A stretch of 7,555 bases of DNA from Gammaproteobacteria bacterium RBG_16_37_9 (GCA_001801345.1 MGXJ01000041.1:1-7555); one strand, 5' to 3'; counted from the stretch's first letter, positions 1-6,594 are shown. A program made the numbers and translations. The notes: generated by a model not told the origin, from the letters alone.

Positions 1-116
1 TCGCTATCCACGGATTCATTTTGTAAGGCTCTATAACCACCACGCTTATATATTTCGGTCGCTATCCACGGATTCATTTTGTAAGGCTCTATAACCACCA
101 CGCTTATATATTTCGG
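1..116. repeat. 58-bp perfect tandem direct repeat (two copies)
   Basis: Bases 1-58 and 59-116 are identical; each copy begins TCGCTATCCACGG and ends TATATATTTCGG. The periodicity stops sharply at 116, where 117 is C and the matching base 59 is T. The repeat lies in the 3' part of ruvX, and its 58-base length changes the reading frame. Its left edge coincides with the first base of the window, so more copies could lie outside, or the sequence could begin at a contig end. Confidence 0.97.
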
Positions 117-435
117 CTCGCGCAGCTTTGGTAGTTAGACGCTCTTCAGCGGGATATACCGGCAATTTATAACGTTTTTCTAATTGGCTAATAAAATTTA
201 TGGCATGTTTAGTAACATCAAATTCACTATCATCAAATTGGTAGGGGACGCCGACTACTAGCGCATGAGGTTTCCAGGCTTTAATTAAATCATCAATTTT
301 TTCCCACGGCGGAATCATGTTTTTTGAAACTAGCGGCGTTAGTGTAGAGGCGCTTTTGGTGATCTTTTGTCCAACAGCTACGCCAGTGTTTGTGGTTCCA
401 TAGTCAAAAGCTAAAAAAATATTTTTTTCATCCAT
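46..435 (-). CDS. ruvX: RuvX/YqgF family nuclease, C-terminus frameshifted by a tandem duplication
   Basis: RuvX (YqgF) is an RNase H-fold nuclease that takes part in 5'-end maturation of pre-16S rRNA and was also proposed as a Holliday-junction resolvase; it is cytoplasmic. The N-terminal strand FDYGTTNTGVAVGQ (residues 10-23, Asp11), the middle VVGVP motif (60-64), EERLTT (97-102, usually DERLTT) and GGYRALQNESVDS (113-125, Asp124) follow the E. coli protein in order. The family is usually about 138-140 residues. Here the frame stops at 129, because a 58-bp direct repeat (58 is not a multiple of 3) shifts the frame after VDSD; the last three residues, RNI, are read out of frame from the second copy, and the final helix is lost. 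The catalytic acids remain, so partial activity cannot be excluded, but it may be a recent pseudogene or an assembly artefact. The start at 435 is set by homology and by AGGA four bases upstream. Confidence 0.88.
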   Translation of the reverse strand: MDEKNIFLAFDYGTTNTGVAVGQKITKSASTLTPLVSKNMIPPWEKIDDLIKAWKPHALVVGVPYQFDDSEFDVTKHAINFISQLEKRYKLPVYPAEERLTTKAARAEIYKRGGYRALQNESVDSDRNI

Positions 436-439
436 ATTA

Positions 440-443
440 TCCT
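440..443 (-). promoter_or_regulatory. Shine-Dalgarno of ruvX supplied by the repeat tip
   Basis: On the minus strand the sequence TTTTTAGGATAATATG places AGGA four bases before the ruvX ATG. The AGGA is the outermost part of the terminal inverted repeat of the element at 440-616, so the apparent ribosome binding site is part of the mobile element rather than ancestral leader. The spacing is short but usable. Confidence 0.55.
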
Positions 444-616
444 AAAAAGAGCAGTTAAAACTTACTACAAGCGTTTAATACATTGAATCTAGCGATTTTT
501 TTGAAAATTTTTTTCACCGTAGTGGTGACTACTGCCTCAAAAAAATTATCAAAAGAAAATCTCTATCTTCAATATTTTAAACGCTTTCGCTACAGTTTCA
601 ACTGCTCTTTTTAGGA
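440..616. mobile_element. 177-bp MITE-like palindromic element between rsmB and ruvX
   Basis: The ends are perfect 17-bp terminal inverted repeats, TCCTAAAAAGAGCAGTT at 440-456 and its complement at 600-616. The same trinucleotide TTA flanks both sides (437-439 and 617-619), as expected of a 3-bp target duplication. The complementarity runs through almost the whole element: blocks AAACT, AGCGTTTAA, ATTGAA, GATTTT, TTTGA and AATTTTTTT recur inverted in the opposite arm, down to an apical stem GTAGT (519-523) / ACTAC (528-532) with a GGTG loop. It holds no credible ORF, so it would be non-autonomous. It fills the whole gap between the rsmB stop and the ruvX start; a transcript through it would fold into one long hairpin that could act as a terminator, processing site or stability element. 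The target duplication is only 3 bp and could be chance; the inverted-repeat structure is certain. Confidence 0.8.
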
Positions 617-623
617 TTAAATT

Positions 624-2114
624 CTAAGCTAGTTTTAATATTTTTGCATAGTAAAAACCGTCGCTACCACTGGTTTCGGGAAAAATTTGAATGCCATGAG
701 TAACTTTGTGACCCCAGCTAACAGTTATAGGTTTTTCTTGAGCATTATTATATTTAAGCAAAAATTTTTCAATTACCATTTGATTTTCTTGCGGTAAAAC
801 AGAGCAGGTAGCGTAAACTAAAATGCCATCGTTATTTAATAATGGCCACAGAGCTTCTAATAATTTAAATTGTAGCGCTGCATTATTATTAATATCTTTT
901 TCTTGGCGCAAAATTTTGATATCTGGATGACGCCTAATTACACCAGTGCCTGAGCAGGGTGCGTCCAATAATATTCGGTCAAATTTTTTGCCATCCCACC
1001 ATTTAAGAGGTTTAGTAGCGTCACCGCAAATTAACGTTGCTGATAGCTGGAGCCGAGTTAAGTTATTTTGGATCATTTCTAACCGTTTATCTATGAGATC
1101 AACTGCAACTAGTTCTTGCAAGTCGGGAGTATTTTCTAAAATATGTGCAGTTTTGCCCCCTGGCGCTGCACAAGCGTCCAGCACTCTAAGACCAGGTTTT
1201 AATTCTAATAAGTCTACAGCATATTGTGCTGCTAAATTTTGAACTGATACAAAACCACGATAGAAATCTGGGAGAGCCGATATATCTACTGGTTTTTCTA
1301 AAGTAATAGCAGTTTTTGAAGTTGCGTGTGTTTTAGCATGTATATTGAGCGACTCAAGTTTTTTTAGGTAATCATCACGTGAAATTTTGGATAAGTTTAC
1401 TCTTAGATGTAGCGGTGGGCGATCATTGTTTGCATTGAGAATTTCTTCCCAATTTTTTGGCCAAGATTTTTGTAAAAGTTTTATCAGCCATTCTGGATGA
1501 GAATATTTTGCATACCCTTCGTAAAATGAATTTATGCTTTGTCGCCCGCGCTCTTCGCGCTCCTCATTTACGGAAGGAGTAAACCTTGCCCCGTTATGTT
1601 TCCAAACGGGGTCCTGGCGCCCAGAGCTTGGCTTCACGCCTAAATTCATTTTACTAAGGGTATGAGATCCTTGATTAAAATATCCTGCAAATTCGTTTGT
1701 GTTTGGTGTATTTTCGATTTGGGCCAATATTTTTTCTTGTCCGCGGATGAAATTACGTAAGACTGCGTTAACAAGGCCTTTTGCCCAGAGTTTTTTAATG
1801 GTATGGGTAGCAGCAACTGTTTCAAAAAGTGTTGCATGATGAGGAATTCTTAAGTAAAGCAGTTGGTAAAGACCGACTAATATCAAAGAATGAACTAAAA
1901 CATCAGTTTTTTTTGAGGTTTTAGTAAGAAGTGATTTGGTGATGGCGTCAAGTTTATGGTGCCAGCGGAGTGTGCCGTAGCTTAGTTCTTGGAGTAATGC
2001 TTTATCGCGAGCTTCATCGTATTTTTTTAAGTAATCAGGTAAAGCGTCGTCTAGTGATTTTTTTTGCACTACAACTTGAGTAACGATTGCTGCGGCATCT
2101 GCTCTGATGTTCAT
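624..2114 (-). CDS. rsmB: 16S rRNA (cytosine967-C5)-methyltransferase RsmB with an in-frame repeat insertion
   Basis: RsmB (Sun/Fmu) transfers a methyl group from S-adenosylmethionine to C5 of C967 of 16S rRNA. The NusB-like RNA-binding domain spans about residues 1-130 (DKALLQELSYGTLRW at 37-51, GLVNAVLRNF at 113-122). The Rossmann methyltransferase domain holds the SAM-binding motif DACAAPGGKT (313-322), DAPCSGTG (384-391, Cys387) and YATCSV (434-439, Cys437); the two cysteines match the pair used by m5C RNA methyltransferases. The C-terminus SDGFYYAKIL is typical. The protein has 496 residues against about 429 in E. coli. Most of the excess lies between residues 142 and 200, after EKILAQIE and before YSHPEWLIKLLQKSWP, which are contiguous apart from a few residues in ordinary family members. 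That segment is encoded by a palindromic repeat (1511-1664) plus flanking bases. All catalytic motifs are intact, so it is probably functional. No strong Shine-Dalgarno precedes the ATG; the start is supported by homology. Confidence 0.95.
   Translation of the reverse strand: MNIRADAAAIVTQVVVQKKSLDDALPDYLKKYDEARDKALLQELSYGTLRWHHKLDAITKSLLTKTSKKTDVLVHSLILVGLYQLLYLRIPHHATLFETVAATHTIKKLWAKGLVNAVLRNFIRGQEKILAQIENTPNTNEFAGYFNQGSHTLSKMNLGVKPSSGRQDPVWKHNGARFTPSVNEEREERGRQSINSFYEGYAKYSHPEWLIKLLQKSWPKNWEEILNANNDRPPLHLRVNLSKISRDDYLKKLESLNIHAKTHATSKTAITLEKPVDISALPDFYRGFVSVQNLAAQYAVDLLELKPGLRVLDACAAPGGKTAHILENTPDLQELVAVDLIDKRLEMIQNNLTRLQLSATLICGDATKPLKWWDGKKFDRILLDAPCSGTGVIRRHPDIKILRQEKDINNNAALQFKLLEALWPLLNNDGILVYATCSVLPQENQMVIEKFLLKYNNAQEKPITVSWGHKVTHGIQIFPETSGSDGFYYAKILKLA
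1511..1664. mobile_element. 154-bp palindromic element translated in frame inside rsmB (RPE-like)
   Basis: The ends are 24-bp inverted repeats (1511-1534 and 1641-1664) with one mismatch; the inner 13 bases, TAAAATGAATTTA, are perfect. The interior is clearly more GC-rich than the gene and carries small hairpins: CCCCGTT (1589-1595) / AACGGGG (1605-1611), CTCCT/AGGAG around 1559-1578, and CTGG/CCAG at 1614-1624. Read on the minus strand it stays open and encodes residues about 151-201 of RsmB, including NLGVKPSSGRQDP and NEEREERGRQS, which have no counterpart in normal RsmB. The design (terminal inverted repeats, internal stems, open frame, insertion at a protein domain boundary) matches the Rickettsia palindromic elements described in alphaproteobacteria. 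No clean target duplication is seen. The length 154 is not a multiple of three, so flanking duplicated or changed bases must have balanced the frame. Confidence 0.8.
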
Positions 2115-2173
2115 GGTTATATACTTCGATGATTTTTGTTCAGAGTCGTCACTGACCCCTTTCCTCCTACTTT

Positions 2174-2244
2174 GTCATTCTCGGGCGAAGACCCGAGAAT
2201 CTCGGCACGCCATGCTAGATCCTCGTGTCAAGCACGAGGATGAC
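2174..2244. repeat. Intergenic double-hairpin repeat, GTCAT...ATGAC
   Basis: Two perfect 9-bp stems lie side by side, ATTCTCGGG (2177-2185) / CCCGAGAAT (2192-2200) and ATCCTCGTG (2219-2227) / CACGAGGAT (2233-2241). They are enclosed by GTCAT at 2174 and ATGAC ending at 2244. This form, with degenerate CTCGGG/CTCGTG stem cores, resembles short dispersed palindromic repeats known in many proteobacteria, especially obligate intracellular ones. It lies between the 5' end of rsmB and the 3' end of the MFS gene. Confidence 0.8.
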
Positions 2245-2284
2245 AGCATAGGGAAAGATCCTCGGATCAGTGCTTCGAAGAAAT

Positions 2285-2312
2285 GGGTCAGACCCCAAAA
2301 AGGGTCTGACCC
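2285..2312. terminator. 11-bp perfect inverted repeat after the MFS stop codon
   Basis: GGGTCAGACCC (2285-2295) and GGGTCTGACCC (2302-2312) form an 11-bp GC-rich stem with a six-base loop, beginning eight bases past the MFS stop codon. A clear U tract is missing on either strand after the stem, so intrinsic termination is only plausible; it may equally be a dispersed repeat. Related GGTCTGACCCC-like strings occur at 4493-4503 and 4542-4552. Confidence 0.6.
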
Positions 2313-2319
2313 CTTAGAC

Positions 2320-3624
2320 CTAATCTTTTTGAACCATCTGCTTACAATAAGTTTCTTTAATTAAGAACGATGCAATTAACGCAACGATTAGTCCAACCAG
2401 CATCAAATAATTAGCTCGAGTAAAATCTGCTAAAGAATAGCCGATAACGTTATTAATAAATGCGTTTCCAGATAATTCTAATAACCATCCAAAAAGCTGG
2501 ACTAACATTCCACCAGACATTGTTAACACTGAAGCAAGGCTAGTTGCTGTCGCAGTAATTGTATGCGGATTACTTTCAGCGATCACTGGATAGCCAATTA
2601 CTTGAGAGCTGATGACAAGTCCTAAAGTAAAGTATAAAAACATTTCTGCCACGAAAGGTAAAGTTGGAGCAAACATTACAAACAACATTACCAATATAGA
2701 TAATATAGCTCCAATGATCATTGGTAATTTGCGTAATCCCATACGATCAGAAATTAAACCAGCTAGCGGTGATCCGAGCATCATCCCAACAAAAAGCATG
2801 CTGGTAACAGCAGTTGCTTGCACCTTGGTTAGGTGATGAATTTGGGTCAAAAATGGCACTCCCCAAATTCCACCAAAAATAAACAGCGGTAAGTTTACTA
2901 AACCTATATAAATACCGCTCAACCAGTTTTGCATGTTAGTTATAGTTATACCTAAAGAATGCCAAAAACCTAACTTTTCAAGTTGTTTATGTTCTTCAAT
3001 ATCAAGTTTTTCTAGTCCTTTTGGTTCGTCGCGCACAATGATGAGTTGAACAATAATTAGTATTACACCAAGAGCAACTACAAATTGCATCGCATGACGC
3101 CAGCCAAAATGTTGTGTGAGCAAAGTTAGAGGAGTTTGAGCGATTGTGCCGCCAAACATTGCCATAGTGACTACTGTTCCAATTACTACTGCCATGTGGC
3201 GAGGCTCAAACCAGCGGGATGCTAGTTTTACCGCGGATAGTAAGGTAAATGATCCTGCTATGCCAATAGCAAGTCTTGAAACATTCATTATCCAAAGTGT
3301 AGAAACCGTTGAAAAAATGTATGTAGCAACAATTGAGATAGTAAACATAAAAAGTAGTAGTTTGCGGACAGAGAATCTATCTAAAAGAATACCAGCAGGA
3401 AACAAAAATATAACATTACCATATGAGTAAAAAGCAAATAAACTGCTAAGTTGTTTAGCGTTGAATTGAAAATCTTTCACCAGCTCAGAGTTGATGGAAT
3501 TAAATAAATTCATTTGCATAAAAACATAAAAAAAGAATAAAGCTGAGGTTAAAACTACGAGCCAAGCATGAGGTGAGCTTAGCTCTTGGATTTTGGGTTG
3601 GGGTGCTCGGTTGGATTTTGTCAT
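2320..3624 (-). CDS. MFS transporter, 12 transmembrane segments
   Basis: This is an inner-membrane secondary transporter of the major facilitator superfamily, 434 residues, with about twelve hydrophobic helices in two halves (first helix about 20-40, last about 404-422). The cytoplasmic motif A appears in both halves: GILLDRFSVRK (78-88) and GLISDRMGLRK (289-299). The charged loop at about 198-222 separates them. The stretch SRLAIGIAGSFTLLSAVKLASRWF (about 116-139) resembles the Legionella/Coxiella Pht-type phagosomal nutrient transporters, which carry amino acids or nucleosides; this resemblance is from memory, and the substrate here is unknown. GGAGG lies 11 bases before the ATG at 3624, a little far but the best available start. 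It follows rpiA after a 160-bp gap and may have its own promoter. Confidence 0.93.
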   Translation of the reverse strand: MTKSNRAPQPKIQELSSPHAWLVVLTSALFFFYVFMQMNLFNSINSELVKDFQFNAKQLSSLFAFYSYGNVIFLFPAGILLDRFSVRKLLLFMFTISIVATYIFSTVSTLWIMNVSRLAIGIAGSFTLLSAVKLASRWFEPRHMAVVIGTVVTMAMFGGTIAQTPLTLLTQHFGWRHAMQFVVALGVILIIVQLIIVRDEPKGLEKLDIEEHKQLEKLGFWHSLGITITNMQNWLSGIYIGLVNLPLFIFGGIWGVPFLTQIHHLTKVQATAVTSMLFVGMMLGSPLAGLISDRMGLRKLPMIIGAILSILVMLFVMFAPTLPFVAEMFLYFTLGLVISSQVIGYPVIAESNPHTITATATSLASVLTMSGGMLVQLFGWLLELSGNAFINNVIGYSLADFTRANYLMLVGLIVALIASFLIKETYCKQMVQKD

Positions 3625-3674
3625 GACAGAAATTTCCTCCGTTTTTAGATTAGGTAAAGAGCAATCAGAACACT

Positions 3675-3705
3675 ATCATATCCAAGCTAAAAGTTAAAGC
3701 GGCAA
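3675..3705 (-). promoter_or_regulatory. Possible sigma70 promoter of the MFS gene
   Basis: In the 160-bp gap upstream of the MFS gene the minus strand reads TTGCCG (3700-3705) and TATGAT (3675-3680) with 19 bases between them. This is one base or more longer than ideal, but it is the best -35/-10 pair in the gap and leaves a leader of roughly 40-45 bases. The rest of the gap (3706-3784) holds only a weak GCTC/GAGC hairpin followed by a T-rich stretch, a poor terminator candidate for rpiA. Confidence 0.3.
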
Positions 3706-3784
3706 GATTGTTGTTATTTTGGGCTGATACATCTTTAAAAATAAATCTACAGCTCCGAATGAGCCAAATATACAACAGCCCAAC

Positions 3785-4468
3785 TTAAACGAGCAAAGCG
3801 AGTGCAGGGTTGGGTATTGTAGTAACAACCCCATCCTCCGTCCCAAGCAGCAATATGTCCGCTGGTTTAACAGCAAATAAGCCGTTGGTAACCACGCCTG
3901 GGATATTATTTATTGTTTGTTCAAGTTTTGCCGGTTCTAAAATCTCTAAATTCCATATATCCAAAATAGTATTGCCATAATCCGTCACAACACCCTCGCG
4001 ATAGACTGGGAAGCCACCCAATTTTACCATGGTGCGAGCAACATAACTGCGAGCTATGGGAATTACTTCAACTGGTAGAGGGAATTTACCTAGAATTTGG
4101 ACTTTTTTGCTGATATCAGCAATACAAATGAATTTTTTTGCAATGGCAGCGATAATTTTTTCTCCAGTTAAAGCAGCGCCCCCACCTTTTATCATCTGTA
4201 AACTATTATTAACTTCATCGGCGCCATCGACATAGATTGATAGTTCATCTACAGAGTTAGGATCAATTACTGTAAAACCTAATTCTTTAAGTTTAACTGC
4301 AGTTACTTTTGAGCTAGCAACTGTTCCTGCAATTTTATGTTTTATAGTTAAAAGTGCATCGATAAAATAATTTACGGTCGAGCCTGTGCCTACGCCAACA
4401 ACGGAATTTTCTGGAATATATTTTAAAGCTGCTTCTGCCGCGATTTTTTTAAGTTGATTGTGATTCAT
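3785..4468 (-). CDS. rpiA: Ribose-5-phosphate isomerase A
   Basis: RpiA interconverts ribose 5-phosphate and ribulose 5-phosphate in the non-oxidative pentose phosphate pathway, supplying ribose for nucleotides; it is cytoplasmic. The phosphate-binding loop GVGTGSTVNYFIDAL lies at residues 25-39. The catalytic block YVDGADEV (79-86) gives Asp81 and Asp84, IKGGGAALTGEKI (93-105) gives Lys94 and Glu103, and FPLPVEVIP is at 129-137. These residue numbers coincide exactly with the E. coli active site (Asp81, Asp84, Lys94, Glu103). Its 227 residues compare with 219 in E. coli. AGGAG (4473-4477) sits four bases before the ATG. The gene lies 86 bases after prlC, with a long AT-rich inverted repeat in its leader, so it may be part of the coaX-prlC transcript with separate control. 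Confidence 0.97.
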   Translation of the reverse strand: MNHNQLKKIAAEAALKYIPENSVVGVGTGSTVNYFIDALLTIKHKIAGTVASSKVTAVKLKELGFTVIDPNSVDELSIYVDGADEVNNSLQMIKGGGAALTGEKIIAAIAKKFICIADISKKVQILGKFPLPVEVIPIARSYVARTMVKLGGFPVYREGVVTDYGNTILDIWNLEILEPAKLEQTINNIPGVVTNGLFAVKPADILLLGTEDGVVTTIPNPALALLV

Positions 4469-4480
4469 AGTTCTCCTGGA

Positions 4481-4529
4481 AATTTAAAATAAATCTGGCC
4501 CCTTCGTGGCGGTGGATTTATTTTAAATT
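4481..4529. repeat. 15-bp perfect inverted repeat in the rpiA leader
   Basis: AATTTAAAATAAATC (4481-4495) and its exact complement GATTTATTTTAAATT (4515-4529) enclose a GC-rich 19-base loop, TGGCCCCTTCGTGGCGGTG. The stem begins three bases upstream of the rpiA Shine-Dalgarno, so in RNA it would sit directly beside the ribosome binding site and could affect initiation or message stability. On the prlC side it is followed by GATCTGACCCC (4542-4552), a relative of the palindrome at 2285-2312. An AT-rich stem with flanking GGGGTCAGATC is reminiscent of debris left by REP-associated or similar small mobile repeats (inference). Confidence 0.75.
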
Positions 4530-4554
4530 CGGATCGCTCAAGATCTGACCCCAA

Positions 4555-6594
4555 TTATTTTTTATTTATCCCATAATGCCGCAATAACGCATCTGTCTTA
4601 GGCATTCTCCCGCGAAATTTTTTAAATAAAACCATGGGGTCTTCCGAGCCGCCAGTTTCAAGGATAGAATGTAAAAATTTTCTACCAGTGCAGAGATCAA
4701 AAATACCACATTCTTCAAATTTAGAAAAAGCATCAGCTGATAATACTTCAGCCCATTTATAACTATAATAACCAGCAGCATAGCCGCCAGCAAAAATATG
4801 GGAGAAAGTGTGCAAGCTTCGAGCATGTTTAAAAACAGGAGTAACTCGTGTTTGTTTTTGTGTTTTTCTGACGATTTTTTTACATTGTTCGATAGTTAAT
4901 GCTTTTGATTTTAAGTGAAGCTCAAAATCTATTAAAGAAAATTCTATTTGGCGTAAGATGCTAGTTGCAGCATGAAAAGTGTGGCTAGCAAGTAATTTTT
5001 GTAATAGGTTTTTTGGTAAAGGCACTTTAGTTTTGTAGTGTTTAGATAATAATTTAATCCCTTCTTTTTGCCACCCCCAGTTTTCCATGAATTGACTAGG
5101 TAATTCAATCGCATCCCAGGGAACGCCTTTGATGCCCGAAGCGGAAATATAATCGACCTTTGTGAGCACATGTTGCAAAGAGTGGCCAAATTCATGTAGT
5201 AGAGTTAACACTTCTTGATGGGTAAGTAATGCTGGTTTATTGCCCATTGGTGGAGAAAAATTACAAACTAAGTGGGCGATTGGTAGTTGTATACAGCCAT
5301 TTTTTAGGCACTGTCTAGTTTGGCATTCATCCATCCAGGCGCCACCGCGTTTATTTTCGCGATAATAAAGATCAAGATAAAGTTGCCCTCGTAGATTTCG
5401 TTCTTGGTCGTAGACTTCAAAAAAGCGGACATCTTGGTGCCAAACAGGAATATTCTTTTTTTCTTTGAAAGTTATACCGTATAAGAGTTTGGCAATATTA
5501 AATACACCTTTTAATACTTGAGGCTCAGGGAAATATGGGCGTAAATCTTCTTGGGATAATTTAAATTTTTCTTTGCTTAGTTTTTCTTCGTAATAAACAA
5601 GATCCCACGGCTCAATTTTTTTAATTCCGTGTTTTTTAGCAAATTGTTTAAGTTCTGCCAAGTCTTTTTTGCCAGCTGGGAGTGCGCGCTTAGTAAGATC
5701 GTGAAGAAAATCTAAAACTTGTTTGGGAGTTTTAGCCATTTTGGTGGCTAACGAATACTCAGCATAATTTTTAAAAGAGAGAAGCTTGGCTAATTTGCTT
5801 CTAATTTTTAAAATTTCTTCGATGATTTTTGTGTTATCCCATTTTTTATTGAACGAATTAAAATCAGAAGCACGGGTTACATAAGCGATATAGATCTTTT
5901 TTCTTAGACTACGTGAATCAGCAAAAGTGATTAATGCATTGTATGACGGATAATCAAGTGAGAATATCCAGCCGGTCTTATTTTTTTTGCGGGCATTAGC
6001 TTGGCCTAGGGCAAGGGCGTATTCCGGCAGCCCTTGAGTTTGTTCTTTAGTTAATTCAATTAAATAATTTTGACTTGAATCTATAACGTTGTAAGAAAAC
6101 TTATTGCTAATTTTAGCTAGCCTCTGTTTTAATTTGGTGAATTGTCGTTTTTCCCTTGTGGGTAAGGCAACGCCAGCAAGGATAAAGTCGCGTAGTTCGT
6201 TGCTGAGAATTCTTTTTTGAACTGAATCTAAAAGTTTATATTCTTTGTTTTTAGTAATACTACGGAATACCTCATAGATCTTACTGTTTTGTGATATGTC
6301 TGCGATGTATTTAGTTATGAGTGGCAGACATTTTGTATAAGAGTCGCGATTTTTTTCGTTACCCATAACCGCATTTAAATGACAAATTGCTGACCAAATA
6401 AATGTAAGGTGATTATTTATGGCTTCAAGTGGTTCTACGAAATTATCCCAAGTGAAATTTTTTTGCAAAAGTAATTTTTTAATCGCAATGCGATTAGTTT
6501 TGAGGATTGTTACAAGTGCTGGTTTAAAGTGTTTTGGAAGAATTTTGTTGAATTCGAGTAGAGGTTTTTTTTGCAGCAATGGGTTATTGGCCAT
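4555..6594 (-). CDS. prlC: Oligopeptidase A, M3 family zinc metallopeptidase
   Basis: Oligopeptidase A (PrlC/OpdA) is a cytoplasmic thimet-oligopeptidase-type enzyme that degrades short peptides, including cleaved signal peptides. The zinc site is complete: HEFGH at residues 467-471 (ligands His467 and His471, catalytic Glu468) and Glu497 in VPWDAIELPSQFMENWGW (491-508), the same +30 spacing as in the E. coli enzyme. The C-terminal substrate-binding segment HTFSHIFAGGYAAGYYSYKWAEVLSADAF (about 595-623) is typical. It has 679 residues against 680 in E. coli, so it is full length. The ATG overlaps the last 11 bases of coaX and has only a weak upstream GAG, which points to translational coupling. 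Confidence 0.96.
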   Translation of the reverse strand: MANNPLLQKKPLLEFNKILPKHFKPALVTILKTNRIAIKKLLLQKNFTWDNFVEPLEAINNHLTFIWSAICHLNAVMGNEKNRDSYTKCLPLITKYIADISQNSKIYEVFRSITKNKEYKLLDSVQKRILSNELRDFILAGVALPTREKRQFTKLKQRLAKISNKFSYNVIDSSQNYLIELTKEQTQGLPEYALALGQANARKKNKTGWIFSLDYPSYNALITFADSRSLRKKIYIAYVTRASDFNSFNKKWDNTKIIEEILKIRSKLAKLLSFKNYAEYSLATKMAKTPKQVLDFLHDLTKRALPAGKKDLAELKQFAKKHGIKKIEPWDLVYYEEKLSKEKFKLSQEDLRPYFPEPQVLKGVFNIAKLLYGITFKEKKNIPVWHQDVRFFEVYDQERNLRGQLYLDLYYRENKRGGAWMDECQTRQCLKNGCIQLPIAHLVCNFSPPMGNKPALLTHQEVLTLLHEFGHSLQHVLTKVDYISASGIKGVPWDAIELPSQFMENWGWQKEGIKLLSKHYKTKVPLPKNLLQKLLASHTFHAATSILRQIEFSLIDFELHLKSKALTIEQCKKIVRKTQKQTRVTPVFKHARSLHTFSHIFAGGYAAGYYSYKWAEVLSADAFSKFEECGIFDLCTGRKFLHSILETGGSEDPMVLFKKFRGRMPKTDALLRHYGINKK

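Noticed and set aside
1..116. The tandem repeat as a CRISPR array
   Set aside because: The two 58-bp copies are directly adjacent without spacers and are protein-coding for ruvX.
440..616. The long hairpin as a riboswitch or structured regulatory RNA
   Set aside because: No known aptamer consensus is visible, and terminal inverted repeats with TTA flanks fit a mobile element better; a secondary regulatory role remains possible.
946..1242. Open frame on the plus strand opposite the rsmB methyltransferase domain
   Set aside because: It is antisense to conserved RsmB motifs and encodes nothing recognisable; it mirrors the codon constraints of the real gene.
2107..2364. Open frame on the plus strand of about 85 codons across the MFS-rsmB gap
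   Set aside because: It reads straight through the GTCAT double hairpin and the GGGTCAGACCC palindrome; the peptide (CHSRAKTRESRH...DPRVKHEDD) is the kind produced by translating such repeats, and both ends overlap real minus-strand genes.
2612..3430. Two plus-strand open frames opposite the MFS gene
   Set aside because: They lie entirely antisense to the transporter, show no domain features and have no convincing translation signals.
4566..5195. Minus-strand open frames in another phase within prlC
   Set aside because: They overlap the zinc-site and C-terminal regions of oligopeptidase A out of frame and have no independent support.
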